DNA from: Microbacterium wangchenii
Lineage (GTDB): Bacteria > Actinomycetota > Actinomycetes > Actinomycetales > Microbacteriaceae
NCBI RefSeq assembly: GCF_004564355.1
Contig: NZ_CP038266.1
Coordinates: 372,001 to 436,000 of the forward strand
Length of the DNA: 64,000 nucleotides
Direction: 5' to 3'
Under the pieces are notes generated by a model. That model ran no database searches. It was not told the DNA's origin and saw nothing but the letters and a program-made list of their open reading frames with translations. Both the position numbers and the translations under genes were made by a program. Positions 23,825-31,959 of the stretch are shown in pieces (positions within the stretch are counted from its first letter, which is position 1; each line of letters begins with the position of its first letter).

Positions 23825-25017
23825 GGATCCTCGGACTGATCTCGGGTACGTCGCACGACGGCATCGACAGTGCCGTCGTCGAGTTCCACCCGAACGAGGA
23901 CGGACTTGAGGCATCCGTGGTGACGCACGGATCGGCGCCGTACGCCGCAGGACTGCGTGACCGGCTCGTACAGGCGCTGCCGCCGCGGAGCACCACTTTC
24001 GAGGAGGTGGCGCAGCTGGACACGCTCATCGGGCAGGCCTTCGCCGAGGCCGCCGTCGCGGCGATCGCCGACGCGGGGCCGGTCGACCTGATCGTGTCGC
24101 ACGGCCAGACGGTCTACCACTGGGTCGAGGGGGCCCGCGTCATGGGCACCCTGCAGGTGGGGCAGGCGGGGTGGATCGCAGAGGCCACCGGAACGCCGGT
24201 GCTGTCCGACGTGCGCATCCGCGACATCGCCGCCGGAGGGCAGGGCGCACCCCTGGCGTCCACGATCGACGAGCTCATCCTCGCCGGGCGCGCGACGGGC
24301 GGCCGGCCCGTCGCTGCGCTGAATCTCGGCGGGATCTCCAACGTGACGGTCGTCGGCGCCGATCTCCCGCGGGCGTGGGACATCGGTCCCGCCAACGCCC
24401 TCATCGACGCGGTCGTCCGCGAGCGGGGCCTGCACGCCGCCGGATACGACGAATCCGGCGTCATCGCGGCGTCCGGACGCGTCGACGAGGCGCTCCTCGC
24501 GGCGCTCCTGGACGAGCCGTACTATCGCCTCCCCGCACCCAAGAGCACGGGCAAGGAGCTCTTCCACCTCGACTACGTCCACGCGGCGCTCGAGCGGCTC
24601 GGACGCGACCTCGCCGACGCCGACCTCGTCGCGACCCTCACGGCGCTGACCATCCGGACCGTCGCCGACGCCCTCGCGTCGCTGGATCCCGCCGAACTGC
24701 TCGTGTCGGGAGGCGGCGTACACAACCGCGTCGTGATGGACGGGATCGCACGCGCGCTTGCGGGCGCTCGCGTCGGACGCACGGATGAGCTGGGACTCGG
24801 GGCGGATGAGAAGGAAGCCGTGCTGATGGCGCTCATCGGCTGGCTGTCGTGGCACGGGCTGCCCGGCACGACGCCGAGCGCCACGGGGGCCGGCGGGGGA
24901 CGCATCCTCGGGACTCTCACCCCTGGTGCGGAGCCGCTGCGGCTCCCCGAGCCGTGCCCGCGTCCGGCCTTCCTGCGGATGACGGCGCCGCAGGCGAGGA
25001 CGCGGGAGCATGGCTGA
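23821..25017 (+). CDS. anmK: Anhydro-N-acetylmuramic acid kinase AnmK
   Basis: ASKHA-fold kinase that opens 1,6-anhydro-MurNAc and phosphorylates it to MurNAc 6-phosphate, the MurQ substrate. Motifs: LISGTSHDGIDSAVV (family SGTSxDGID), IVSHGQTVYH, LSDVRIRDIAAGGQGAPL, ALNLGGISNVT, WDIGPANALID with the catalytic Asp region, and LLVSGGGVHNR. It has 398 residues and overlaps MurQ by ATGA and the next gene by eight bases. AnmK beside MurQ points to recycling of lytic-transglycosylase products. Confidence 0.95.
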   Translation: MRILGLISGTSHDGIDSAVVEFHPNEDGLEASVVTHGSAPYAAGLRDRLVQALPPRSTTFEEVAQLDTLIGQAFAEAAVAAIADAGPVDLIVSHGQTVYHWVEGARVMGTLQVGQAGWIAEATGTPVLSDVRIRDIAAGGQGAPLASTIDELILAGRATGGRPVAALNLGGISNVTVVGADLPRAWDIGPANALIDAVVRERGLHAAGYDESGVIAASGRVDEALLAALLDEPYYRLPAPKSTGKELFHLDYVHAALERLGRDLADADLVATLTALTIRTVADALASLDPAELLVSGGGVHNRVVMDGIARALAGARVGRTDELGLGADEKEAVLMALIGWLSWHGLPGTTPSATGAGGGRILGTLTPGAEPLRLPEPCPRPAFLRMTAPQARTREHG

Positions 25018-26098
25018 GATCACGCGCATCCGCACGCACGCGATCCGCCTCCCGCTGCGGCGGCCCTTCGTGACCGCGGTGCGCTCGGTCACGGCGCTGG
25101 ATGCGGTGATCGTGTGCGTCGGCGACGCCGACGGTCGCACCGGGTGGGGAGAGGCGGCCGTGAGCTGGCGCGTCACAGGGGAGAGCGCGGCGAGCGTGGA
25201 CGCGGTGACCGCCGGCCCCCTGTCGGAGTCGCTCCGCGGACTTCCCGCCGACGACCCGTCGGTGTGGGGCCCTGCTCTGGCCGCAGCCGTCGTGCACAAC
25301 ACCGCCGCGAAAGCCGCGGTCGACGCCGCGCTGTGGGACATCGCGGCCCAGACCGCGGGGCTCCCGGTACACCGGCTGCTCGACGCGGAGTCGACGAGCA
25401 CGGTGCACACCGACATCACCGTGTCGGCGGCGGAGGAGGACGCGGTGCTGCGCGCAGCCGCGGAGCATGTGGCCGACGGTTTCGACGTCGTGAAGGTCAA
25501 GCTCGGGCGCGACGCCGACCGCGACGACGCCACACTGCGCGCGCTGCGGCGCAGTGCCCCGGCTCACATCCGGATCCGGGTGGACGCCAACCAGGGGTGG
25601 AGCGCGGACGAGGCGATCCGCCTCATCCGGGGCTGGGAGGACGACGATCTCGGCGTCGAGCTGGTCGAGCAACCCACGGCCGCCGCCGACATCGCCGCAC
25701 TGGCCCGCGTGACGCACGCGACCGCGACACCGATCCTCGCCGACGAAGCGCTGTGGGGGCTCCGCGACCTGCACGAGATCGCGCGCATGGGGGCGGCCGA
25801 CCTGGTGAACGTGAAGCTGGCGAAGTGCGGCGGCATCTCCCCGGCGCGCGAGCTGATCGCCCCCGCCCAGGCGGCGGGCATGCGCGTGCTCGTCGGGTCC
25901 ATGCTCGAATCCGTCGTCGGCGTGACGGCGGCGGCGCACCTGGCCGCCACCCTGCCCGGCCGTGTCCATGACCTCGACGCCGGGCTGTGGCAGCGCAGCG
26001 CCCCGGTGCACGGCGGTGCGCGGTACGAGCGCGACCGCGTGGAGCTGGGCGACGCCGCCGGCTTCGGCATCCTCGCCCTCCGGGAGGACCTGTCGTGA
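25010..26098 (+). CDS. Dipeptide epimerase (enolase superfamily, L-Ala-D/L-Glu type)
   Basis: Enolase-superfamily enzyme of 362 residues, muconate-lactonizing subgroup. Catalytic features: KVKLGRD (the KxK pair), RVDANQGWS (metal Asp), LVEQPTA (metal Glu), ILADEALW (metal Asp) and VNVKLAKCGGIS (second Lys). In a murQ-anmK operon, L-Ala-D-Glu is the expected substrate: epimerisation to L-Ala-L-Glu lets ordinary peptidases finish murein-peptide breakdown. Specificity is inferred from context; other dipeptides are possible. Confidence 0.88.
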   Translation: MAEITRIRTHAIRLPLRRPFVTAVRSVTALDAVIVCVGDADGRTGWGEAAVSWRVTGESAASVDAVTAGPLSESLRGLPADDPSVWGPALAAAVVHNTAAKAAVDAALWDIAAQTAGLPVHRLLDAESTSTVHTDITVSAAEEDAVLRAAAEHVADGFDVVKVKLGRDADRDDATLRALRRSAPAHIRIRVDANQGWSADEAIRLIRGWEDDDLGVELVEQPTAAADIAALARVTHATATPILADEALWGLRDLHEIARMGAADLVNVKLAKCGGISPARELIAPAQAAGMRVLVGSMLESVVGVTAAAHLAATLPGRVHDLDAGLWQRSAPVHGGARYERDRVELGDAAGFGILALREDLS

Positions 26099-27237
26099 GC
26101 GACACCCTGCTGGTGCCGGCCGTCGCGTGCGTGACCGCTCCGCGGACGGAGGGGCACGCTCCGACCGGGGCCGTGTTCGCCGTCGTCGAGGACGGTCGCA
26201 CGGACATCGTGGCGAGCGGGATCGCCGACCTCGGAACGGGCACGCGGATGACCGTCGGGCACGCCTTCGACCTCGCCTCGGTGAGCAAGACGCTCACGAC
26301 ACTGGCCGTCCGGCGGCTCATCCACCTCGGGGCGCTCGCCGAGGACACGCCGGTCGGTTCGATCCTGGGTGCGCGCGCGGGGGTCGCCGCCGAAGCGACG
26401 ATCGACGACCTCCTCCGGCACCGCGCCGGACTGAGGGAGTGGTGGCCGCTGTACCTCCTGCCGGAGGCGGAGGAGGACCCCGTGGCCGCGGCGCTGTCCT
26501 TGGCGCCGCGCTATCCCCGCGGGGCGGGACGGCACTATTCCGATCTCGGCATGCAGGCTCTCGGCGCCGTCATCGCGCACGTCACCGGCTCGGCCTTCGC
26601 GGAGGCCGTCCGGCAGGTCCTGCTCGACCCGCTCTCCGCCGCAACCGTGTCACCCGGTGCCCCGGCTGCGGGCATGTCCGTGGTGGCAGGCCCCGACGGC
26701 GACGCCATCGAACGCGAGATGGTGCGCAGCGGTGTGCCGTATCCCGTCGACGTGGATCCCGCGGGATTCGCGTGGCGGAGCGGCATCCTGCGCGGGGAGA
26801 TCGCCGACGGCAATGCCTTCCACGCCTTCGGTGGCGCGGCGGGCCACGCAGGGTGGTTCGGCGACGCCGACGGGATGCTGCGGATCGCCGCCGCGATCGC
26901 CGCGCCCCAGGCGTGGGGACTCGGCGCCGCGAGCGCTGCGGCCTTCCGAGCCGCCGTCGACGCAGGGCAGGGGCAAGGTCTCCTGCACCACCGCATGCGG
27001 TGGCGGGGGACGGATCGGCTCTTCCTCGGCCACAACGGGTTCACCGGAGCACTCGTGGCCGCCTCGCCGGCGACCGACGATCAGCCCGAGGTGCTCACCG
27101 TCCTGCTGACCAACCGGCTGCACGGCCGCCCGGCACCTGGGCGCGACCGCCTCGTACCGGTCGACCTCCTCTGGCGCGAGGCGATGTCCCGTGCCGACGC
27201 CCTCCTCCATCCCTCCACGACGGGAGCCACTCCGTGA
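26095..27237 (+). CDS. Serine hydrolase, beta-lactamase fold, in the muropeptide operon
   Basis: Protein of 380 residues with the SxxK nucleophile in LASVSKTLT, the Tyr motif in RHYSDLGMQ and a HNG-type third motif (LGHNGFTG). DDLLRHRAGLREWWPL is the usual family loop. No signal peptide is visible, so it probably acts on imported muropeptides in the cytoplasm. Bacillus subtilis places AmiE (YbbE), a hydrolase of this kind that removes peptide from MurNAc, beside its murQ genes, so a similar amidase role is likely. GTGA overlaps on both sides. Confidence 0.8.
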   Translation: MSDTLLVPAVACVTAPRTEGHAPTGAVFAVVEDGRTDIVASGIADLGTGTRMTVGHAFDLASVSKTLTTLAVRRLIHLGALAEDTPVGSILGARAGVAAEATIDDLLRHRAGLREWWPLYLLPEAEEDPVAAALSLAPRYPRGAGRHYSDLGMQALGAVIAHVTGSAFAEAVRQVLLDPLSAATVSPGAPAAGMSVVAGPDGDAIEREMVRSGVPYPVDVDPAGFAWRSGILRGEIADGNAFHAFGGAAGHAGWFGDADGMLRIAAAIAAPQAWGLGAASAAAFRAAVDAGQGQGLLHHRMRWRGTDRLFLGHNGFTGALVAASPATDDQPEVLTVLLTNRLHGRPAPGRDRLVPVDLLWREAMSRADALLHPSTTGATP

Positions 27238-28838
27238 CCGCCCCTCTCCTCTCCGTCCGCGACCTGCGGGTCTCCTTCACCACCCCCAGCGGCCCCTTCG
27301 ACGCCGTCAAGGGGGTGAGCTTCGACGTCGCCGCGGGGGAGACCGTCGCGATCGTCGGCGAGTCCGGCTCCGGCAAGTCCACCGTCGCCGCGAGCATCAA
27401 TCGCCTCCTCGCCGGCAACGGGCGCATCACGGCGGGGGAGATCCTGTTCGAAGGGCGCGACCTCGCGGGGCTGCCGGAGCGCGACATGATCTCGCTGCGC
27501 GGAGCCGGCATCGGCATGGTGCCGCAGGACCCGATGTCCAACCTCGACCCCGTGCACACGGTGGGCGCTCAGATCCTCGAGGCGCTCCAGGTGCACGGCC
27601 GGCCCGGCGGCCGCGCCCGCGTCGTGGAGCTGCTGGAGTCCGTCGGCATCCCCGATGCGGGGCGCCGCTACGAGCAGTACCCGCACGAGTTCTCCGGCGG
27701 TATGCGGCAGCGGGCCCTCATCGCGATGGGGCTCGCGTGCGAGCCGAGGCTGCTCATCGCCGACGAACCGACCAGCGCACTGGACGTGACCGTGCAGCGG
27801 CGCATCCTCGACACGCTGGCGGAGCTGACCGGGGGCGCCGGCACCGCCGTCATCCTCATCACCCACGATCTCGCCCTCGCCGCCGAACGCGCCGACCGGG
27901 TGCTCGTGATGTACCGCGGGGAGCTGGTCGAGTCCGGGCCCGCCCGGGCGATCCTCGAGTCGCCGCGGGAGGAGTACACGCAGCGGCTGGTGGCGGCGGC
28001 GCCGAGCCTGGTCACCGTGCCGCTGATCGCACCTCCGGCGCCCGGCGCGGCGCCGGAGACCCTCGTGAGCCTGGAGGGAGTCGGCCGCAGTTACCGGATG
28101 CGGGGCACTGCGCGCGGCGAGGAGTTCTGGGCCGCTCGCGATGTCAGCTTCACCATCCCGCGAGGGCGCACGGTCTCGGTGGTGGGAGAGTCGGGATCGG
28201 GAAAGTCGACGACGGCGAAGATGCTGCTCGGGCTGGAGACCCCCAGTGAGGGTGTCATCCGCATCGGAGGGAAGGACCTGTCCGCGCTGCGTGCGCGGCA
28301 GATGTTCGCCGTGCGCCGTCAGGTGCAGCCGGTGTTCCAGAACCCGTTCGCCTCGCTCGACCCGCGCTACACGATCGCCCAGTCCATCGCCGAGCCGCTG
28401 CGCGTGCACGGCATCGGCGACCGCAAGAGCCGCAGCATCCGTGTCCGCGAACTGCTCGAGCAGGTGGCGCTGGCCGGCTCCGTCGTCGAGCGGCTGCCGC
28501 ACGAACTGTCCGGCGGACAGCGCCAGCGCGTCGCGATCGCACGCGCCCTGGCCCTGGAACCGGAGCTCATCGTCCTGGACGAGGCCGTATCCGCCCTCGA
28601 CGTGCTCGTGCAGGCCCAGATCCTCGAACTGCTCGTCGCGCTGCAGAACCGACTGGGCCTCAGCTACCTCTTCATCAGCCACGACCTCGCCGTGGTGAAC
28701 ATGATCTCCCACGAGGTCCACGTCATGCAGCGCGGGCGGATCGTGGAGTCGGGTACGCCGGAGCAGATCTTCCGGGCACCGGAGCAGGACTACACGCGCG
28801 AGCTGCTCGCCGCGATCCCGGGAGGGGCGCTGGCGTAA
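27234..28838 (+). CDS. Fused ABC ATPase (DppD-DppF) for peptide import
   Basis: Single 534-residue chain with two complete nucleotide-binding domains. Domain 1 has GESGSGKST, FSGGMRQRALIAMGLA and LLIADEPTSALD. Domain 2, from about residue 275, has GESGSGKST, LSGGQRQRVAIARALA and LIVLDEAVSALD (Ala in place of the usual Pro-Thr). Together they should drive the DppB/DppC permease. The gene is last in the operon, separated from the permeases by four catabolic genes. GTG overlaps the preceding stop. Confidence 0.92.
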   Translation: MTAPLLSVRDLRVSFTTPSGPFDAVKGVSFDVAAGETVAIVGESGSGKSTVAASINRLLAGNGRITAGEILFEGRDLAGLPERDMISLRGAGIGMVPQDPMSNLDPVHTVGAQILEALQVHGRPGGRARVVELLESVGIPDAGRRYEQYPHEFSGGMRQRALIAMGLACEPRLLIADEPTSALDVTVQRRILDTLAELTGGAGTAVILITHDLALAAERADRVLVMYRGELVESGPARAILESPREEYTQRLVAAAPSLVTVPLIAPPAPGAAPETLVSLEGVGRSYRMRGTARGEEFWAARDVSFTIPRGRTVSVVGESGSGKSTTAKMLLGLETPSEGVIRIGGKDLSALRARQMFAVRRQVQPVFQNPFASLDPRYTIAQSIAEPLRVHGIGDRKSRSIRVRELLEQVALAGSVVERLPHELSGGQRQRVAIARALALEPELIVLDEAVSALDVLVQAQILELLVALQNRLGLSYLFISHDLAVVNMISHEVHVMQRGRIVESGTPEQIFRAPEQDYTRELLAAIPGGALA

Positions 28839-28869
28839 GACGGCGGCGCGGCCGTGCGACGGCGCGAGC

Positions 28870-29346
28870 TCAGTGCGAGGGGAGCTTGATGGTGCCGGTG
28901 CCGGGGTGCTCGCGGGGCATGCGGTCGCGGTCGTACGTGATGTCGGTGTAGCCGTGCGGAGCGGGTCGTCCCTCGGCATCGAGGTTGACGAAAACGATCT
29001 TCTCGATCGTGAGGATGCGCTCGCGCGTGATCATGTTGCGGACGACGGCCCGCATGGTCAGTGACGTCTTCCCGAACCGCGTCGCGGTCAGCCCCATCTC
29101 GATGAGGTCGCCCTGCAGGGCGGATGCCTCGAAGTTGATCTCCGAGATGAGCTTGGTGACGACCCGGTGGTTGCCCATCTGCAGGATGGCGTAAATCGCC
29201 GCCTCCTCGTCGATCCACCGCAGCAGGCTGCCGCCGAAGAGGGTGCCGTTCGCGTTCAGATCCTCGGGGCGCACCCATTTGCGGGTGTGGAAGTTCACGC
29301 CCTCTTCGGACCAGTACCACCCGTCTTCCTTCTTCTTCTTCGCCAT
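28870..29346 (-). CDS. Acyl-CoA thioesterase (hotdog fold)
   Basis: Single hotdog domain of 158 residues. The signature NANGTLFGGSLLRWIDEEAAIYA carries the Asp that activates water, and VVTKLISEINFEASALQGD is the second conserved block. It resembles YciA/ACOT-type thioesterases that hydrolyse acyl-CoA in the cytoplasm. The N-terminal KKKK run and a C-terminal tail are variable. Convergent to the muropeptide operon; divergent from an ArsR gene. Confidence 0.85.
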   Translation of the reverse strand: MAKKKKEDGWYWSEEGVNFHTRKWVRPEDLNANGTLFGGSLLRWIDEEAAIYAILQMGNHRVVTKLISEINFEASALQGDLIEMGLTATRFGKTSLTMRAVVRNMITRERILTIEKIVFVNLDAEGRPAPHGYTDITYDRDRMPREHPGTGTIKLPSH

Positions 29347-29406
29347 GCCCCCACGGTACGCCGGATGGCGTCGGCGACCCTTGACTCCGGGACCCAGAGG
29401 GCATTA

Positions 29407-29426
29407 ACTTAGGTCAATGCCTAAGT
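29407..29426. promoter_or_regulatory. ArsR operator over the start codon (ACTTAGG/CCTAAGT)
   Basis: A perfect seven-base inverted repeat flanks TCAATG, which contains the ArsR start codon. TTAACT (29404-29409) is a leaderless-type -10. Binding here would block transcription start, as expected for autorepression. Confidence 0.65.
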
Positions 29427-29758
29427 ATCGAGAGGATGTCGACCGGGTGCTTCGCGCGCTCGCCGATCCCACCCGCCGTGGGATCGTCGAGCGGCTCGCG
29501 AAGGCGCCGGCGGCCGTCTCGGTGCTGGCGGAGTCGTTCGACATGTCGCTGCCCTCGTTCGTGCAGCACCTGGGCATCCTCACCGACGCGGGCATCATCA
29601 CGTCGGAGAAGACCGGCCGGGTGCGCACGGTGAGCCTCCGGCCCGGTGCGCTGGACGTGCTGCACCTGTGGCTCGACGAACAGCGCACCGACGCCGAGCG
29701 GCGCGCCGACCGGCTCGGCATCCACCTCGCCCGTCATTCCGAAGGAGCCCCCTCATGA
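29417..29758 (+). CDS. ArsR-type regulator (module 1)
   Basis: Compact winged helix of 113 residues: DVDRVLRALADPTRRGIVERLAK, then SVLAESFDMSLPSFVQHLGIL and a TGRVRTVSL wing. No metal-binding cysteines. The start codon lies within its own palindromic operator and behind a leaderless -10. It overlaps the next ATG, heading an ArsR/DHFR-like/SRPBCC operon, a common actinobacterial arrangement of unknown physiological role. Confidence 0.87.
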   Translation: MPKYREDVDRVLRALADPTRRGIVERLAKAPAAVSVLAESFDMSLPSFVQHLGILTDAGIITSEKTGRVRTVSLRPGALDVLHLWLDEQRTDAERRADRLGIHLARHSEGAPS

Positions 29759-30408
29759 CCCGTGTCCGCGTCGATCTCAACATCTCCCTGGACGGTCGCG
29801 CCACGACCGTCGACCAGACCCCCGACGATCCGTTCGGGCAGGACTGGGGCCGGCTGACGGAGGCGTACGTCGCCACGCGCACGTTCCGCGAGCGTGTGCT
29901 GCACGACACCTCCGGCGCCGGCACCACCGACCTCGACGACGAATTCGCCGCCCGCTACTTCCAGGGCATCGGCGCCGAGATCCTCGGCGCCGGCATGTTC
30001 GGGCTCCACGCGCACCCGGATGACCCGGAGTGGCGCGGATGGTGGGGCGACGAGCCGCCGTTTCGGGTGCCCGTGTTCGTCCTCACGCACGAGCGGCGTC
30101 CGTCGCTCGAGATGGCCGGCGGCACGACCTTCCACTTCGTGACCGCGTCGCCGGAGGAGGCGCTCGCCATGGCGACGGAGGTGGCAGGCGGCGGCGACGT
30201 CCGGGTCGGTGGCGGCGCCACGACGGTCCGCTCCTTCCTCGCCGCAGGGCTCGTCGACGACCTGCACGTCGCGATCGCGCCGATCATCCTCGGCCAGGGC
30301 GTCAACCTGTGGGACGATCTGCGCGGCCTCGAGCGGGACTGCCGGATCGAGACCGTCGTCGCCCCCAGCGGCACCATCCACGTCACCTTCACGCGGGAGC
30401 GGCGATGA
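29755..30408 (+). CDS. Dihydrofolate reductase-like (RibD C-terminal) protein, module 1
   Basis: RibD-C/DHFR-fold oxidoreductase of 217 residues. It starts VRVDLNISLDGRAT, has AEILGAGMFG and VRVGGGATTVRSFLAAGLVDDLHV, the NADPH-binding region of the family, and ends IHVTFTRERR. Such proteins are probable NADPH-dependent reductases of unknown substrate, not folate enzymes. ATGA couples it to ArsR upstream and to SRPBCC downstream. Confidence 0.82.
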   Translation: MTRVRVDLNISLDGRATTVDQTPDDPFGQDWGRLTEAYVATRTFRERVLHDTSGAGTTDLDDEFAARYFQGIGAEILGAGMFGLHAHPDDPEWRGWWGDEPPFRVPVFVLTHERRPSLEMAGGTTFHFVTASPEEALAMATEVAGGGDVRVGGGATTVRSFLAAGLVDDLHVAIAPIILGQGVNLWDDLRGLERDCRIETVVAPSGTIHVTFTRERR

Positions 30409-30881
30409 GCGCGCCAGCCGGCCGCAGTGTCGCGCACGCGGGCTTCACGCTCGTGCGGGACTACCCCGTCCCGGTGGGTGAGGTGTGGGCCGCGTTCGCG
30501 GAGGAGGAGCGCAAGCGGGAATGGTTCGGCGAGAGCCCCGAGTGGGAGACGGGGGAGTGGCGTTTCGACTTCCGCGTCGGCGGACGCGACGTCGCGGTGG
30601 GTGCCTTCCACGGCGGGCCGGTGTCGCGCTTCGAGGCGACGTACACCGACATCGTCGCGCCCGAGCGGATCGTCGTCACCTACGACATGTGGCTCGACGG
30701 TACGCACATCTCGACCTCGGTCGTGTCGTACGAGTTCGAGGAGATCGAGGGCGGCACGCGGTTCACGCACGGCGAGCACGGCGTCCACCTGGACGGGTTC
30801 GACGACGGGTCGATGCGGGAGCGGGGCTCGGAGGGGGTCCTGGATCGCCTCGGCAGCTACCTGGAGTCGCGCCGCGGCTGA
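30405..30881 (+). CDS. SRPBCC (AHSA1-like) domain protein, module 1
   Basis: START/SRPBCC-fold protein of 158 residues. Family features: LVRDYPVPVGEVWAAFAEEERKREWFG, FRVGGRDVAV and PERIVVTYDMWLDG. It forms a hydrophobic-ligand cavity; the ligand is unknown. Last gene of the ArsR/DHFR-like/SRPBCC unit by ATGA overlap, and convergent to the LysR gene. Confidence 0.83.
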   Translation: MSAPAGRSVAHAGFTLVRDYPVPVGEVWAAFAEEERKREWFGESPEWETGEWRFDFRVGGRDVAVGAFHGGPVSRFEATYTDIVAPERIVVTYDMWLDGTHISTSVVSYEFEEIEGGTRFTHGEHGVHLDGFDDGSMRERGSEGVLDRLGSYLESRRG

Positions 30882-30903
30882 CGGGTGGGCGACCCTCGCG
30901 GGG

Positions 30904-31848
30904 TCAGGGGGTGTGGGCGCTGACGTCCCGCTCGACGATGCGTCCGGCCTCGGCGAACAGGTCGCGCATCCAGGCGTGCTCGGGGTCACGCGAGTGCACC
31001 GGATGCCACCACAGCGCATTCACGATCGGGGTGGGCGGAAACGGCAGGCGGAGGACGCGCGTCCCGCCCAGCTGCGCGGCGAACGGCGCGAGTGCCCCCT
31101 GGATGAGCCCCACGCGGTCAGTTCCCTGCACGAAGTGGGGGAGGCTCAGGAAGCTCTCCACCACGACGGCGACGCGCGGCTCGACACCGAGCTGCTGGAT
31201 CTGGCGGCTCACGAACGTGAACGCGCTGCGGGAGGCGTAGGTCATCACCACCGGGAGCATGCCGAGGTTCTCCATCGTCAGCTCCTCGCCCACGGCGGGA
31301 TTGTCGTCGGCGACGAGGGCGAACCAGTCGTCGCGCCACGCGTCGCGATAGGGCAGATCGCTCAGGAAGCCGTGCGGGATGATCATCGCGTCGGCCGAGC
31401 GCAGGCGGTTGGCGGCATCCTCCACGACCGCCGGCGTGTGCAGAATGAAGCGGAAGCGCACGCCCGGGCTGCGTTCGGCGGCGAGGCGGGAGACGACGGT
31501 GCCGATCGTGGCGAAGCCGTAGTCCGAGCCGTAGATGGAGAACTCGCGCGTCGACTCCGCCGGGGCCCATGTCGCCTGACTGTCGAACACGCGCCGCGTC
31601 GCCTCCAGCGCCGTCGTCACGTGCTCGGACAGCCGCAGGGCGAACGGCGTGAGTTCATGCGTGTTCCCGCGACGGGCCAGGATCGGATCGTTGAAGTGCG
31701 TGCGCAGGCGCGACAGTGACGCGCTCAGCGCGGGCTGCGTCAGATGCAGGCGCTCGGCGGCGCGCGTGACGCTGCGCTCGGTCAGGAGCGCGTCCAGGGC
31801 GACCAGGAGGTTGAGATCCAGACGGTTCAAGCGGGAGCGGTCCACCAT
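30904..31848 (-). CDS. LysR family regulator of the aromatic cluster
   Basis: LTTR of 314 residues. The HTH is LNLLVALDALLTERSVTRAAERLHLTQPALSASLSRLR. The effector domain has the PAVVEDAANRLRSADAMIIPHG region, resembling NahR/NodD-like regulators that respond to aromatic compounds. ATG 31848 has TATCAT eight bases upstream on the minus strand. It is divergent from the ring-cleavage operon, the classical position for an LTTR activator. The inducer is presumably the substrate or an intermediate of that pathway. Confidence 0.88.
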   Translation of the reverse strand: MVDRSRLNRLDLNLLVALDALLTERSVTRAAERLHLTQPALSASLSRLRTHFNDPILARRGNTHELTPFALRLSEHVTTALEATRRVFDSQATWAPAESTREFSIYGSDYGFATIGTVVSRLAAERSPGVRFRFILHTPAVVEDAANRLRSADAMIIPHGFLSDLPYRDAWRDDWFALVADDNPAVGEELTMENLGMLPVVMTYASRSAFTFVSRQIQQLGVEPRVAVVVESFLSLPHFVQGTDRVGLIQGALAPFAAQLGGTRVLRLPFPPTPIVNALWWHPVHSRDPEHAWMRDLFAEAGRIVERDVSAHTP

Positions 31849-31861
31849 AAGAACGGATGAT

Positions 31862-31879
31862 ATCCCACATCGGTAGGAT
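31862..31879. promoter_or_regulatory. Candidate LysR-binding dyad in the divergent promoter region
   Basis: ATCC-N10-GGAT lies between the LysR gene and the dioxygenase gene, overlapping the LysR -10 (TATCAT) and a -10-like TAGGAT pointing right. Length and position fit an LTTR site but the symmetry is short. Confidence 0.35.
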
Positions 31880-31959
31880 CGACTTCCTTTATGCGTTTGC
31901 TGCTCCCAGGATGGACCCAGGGCGGATCCGTGCCCGCAGCTCTTCCGAAAGGATCGACG

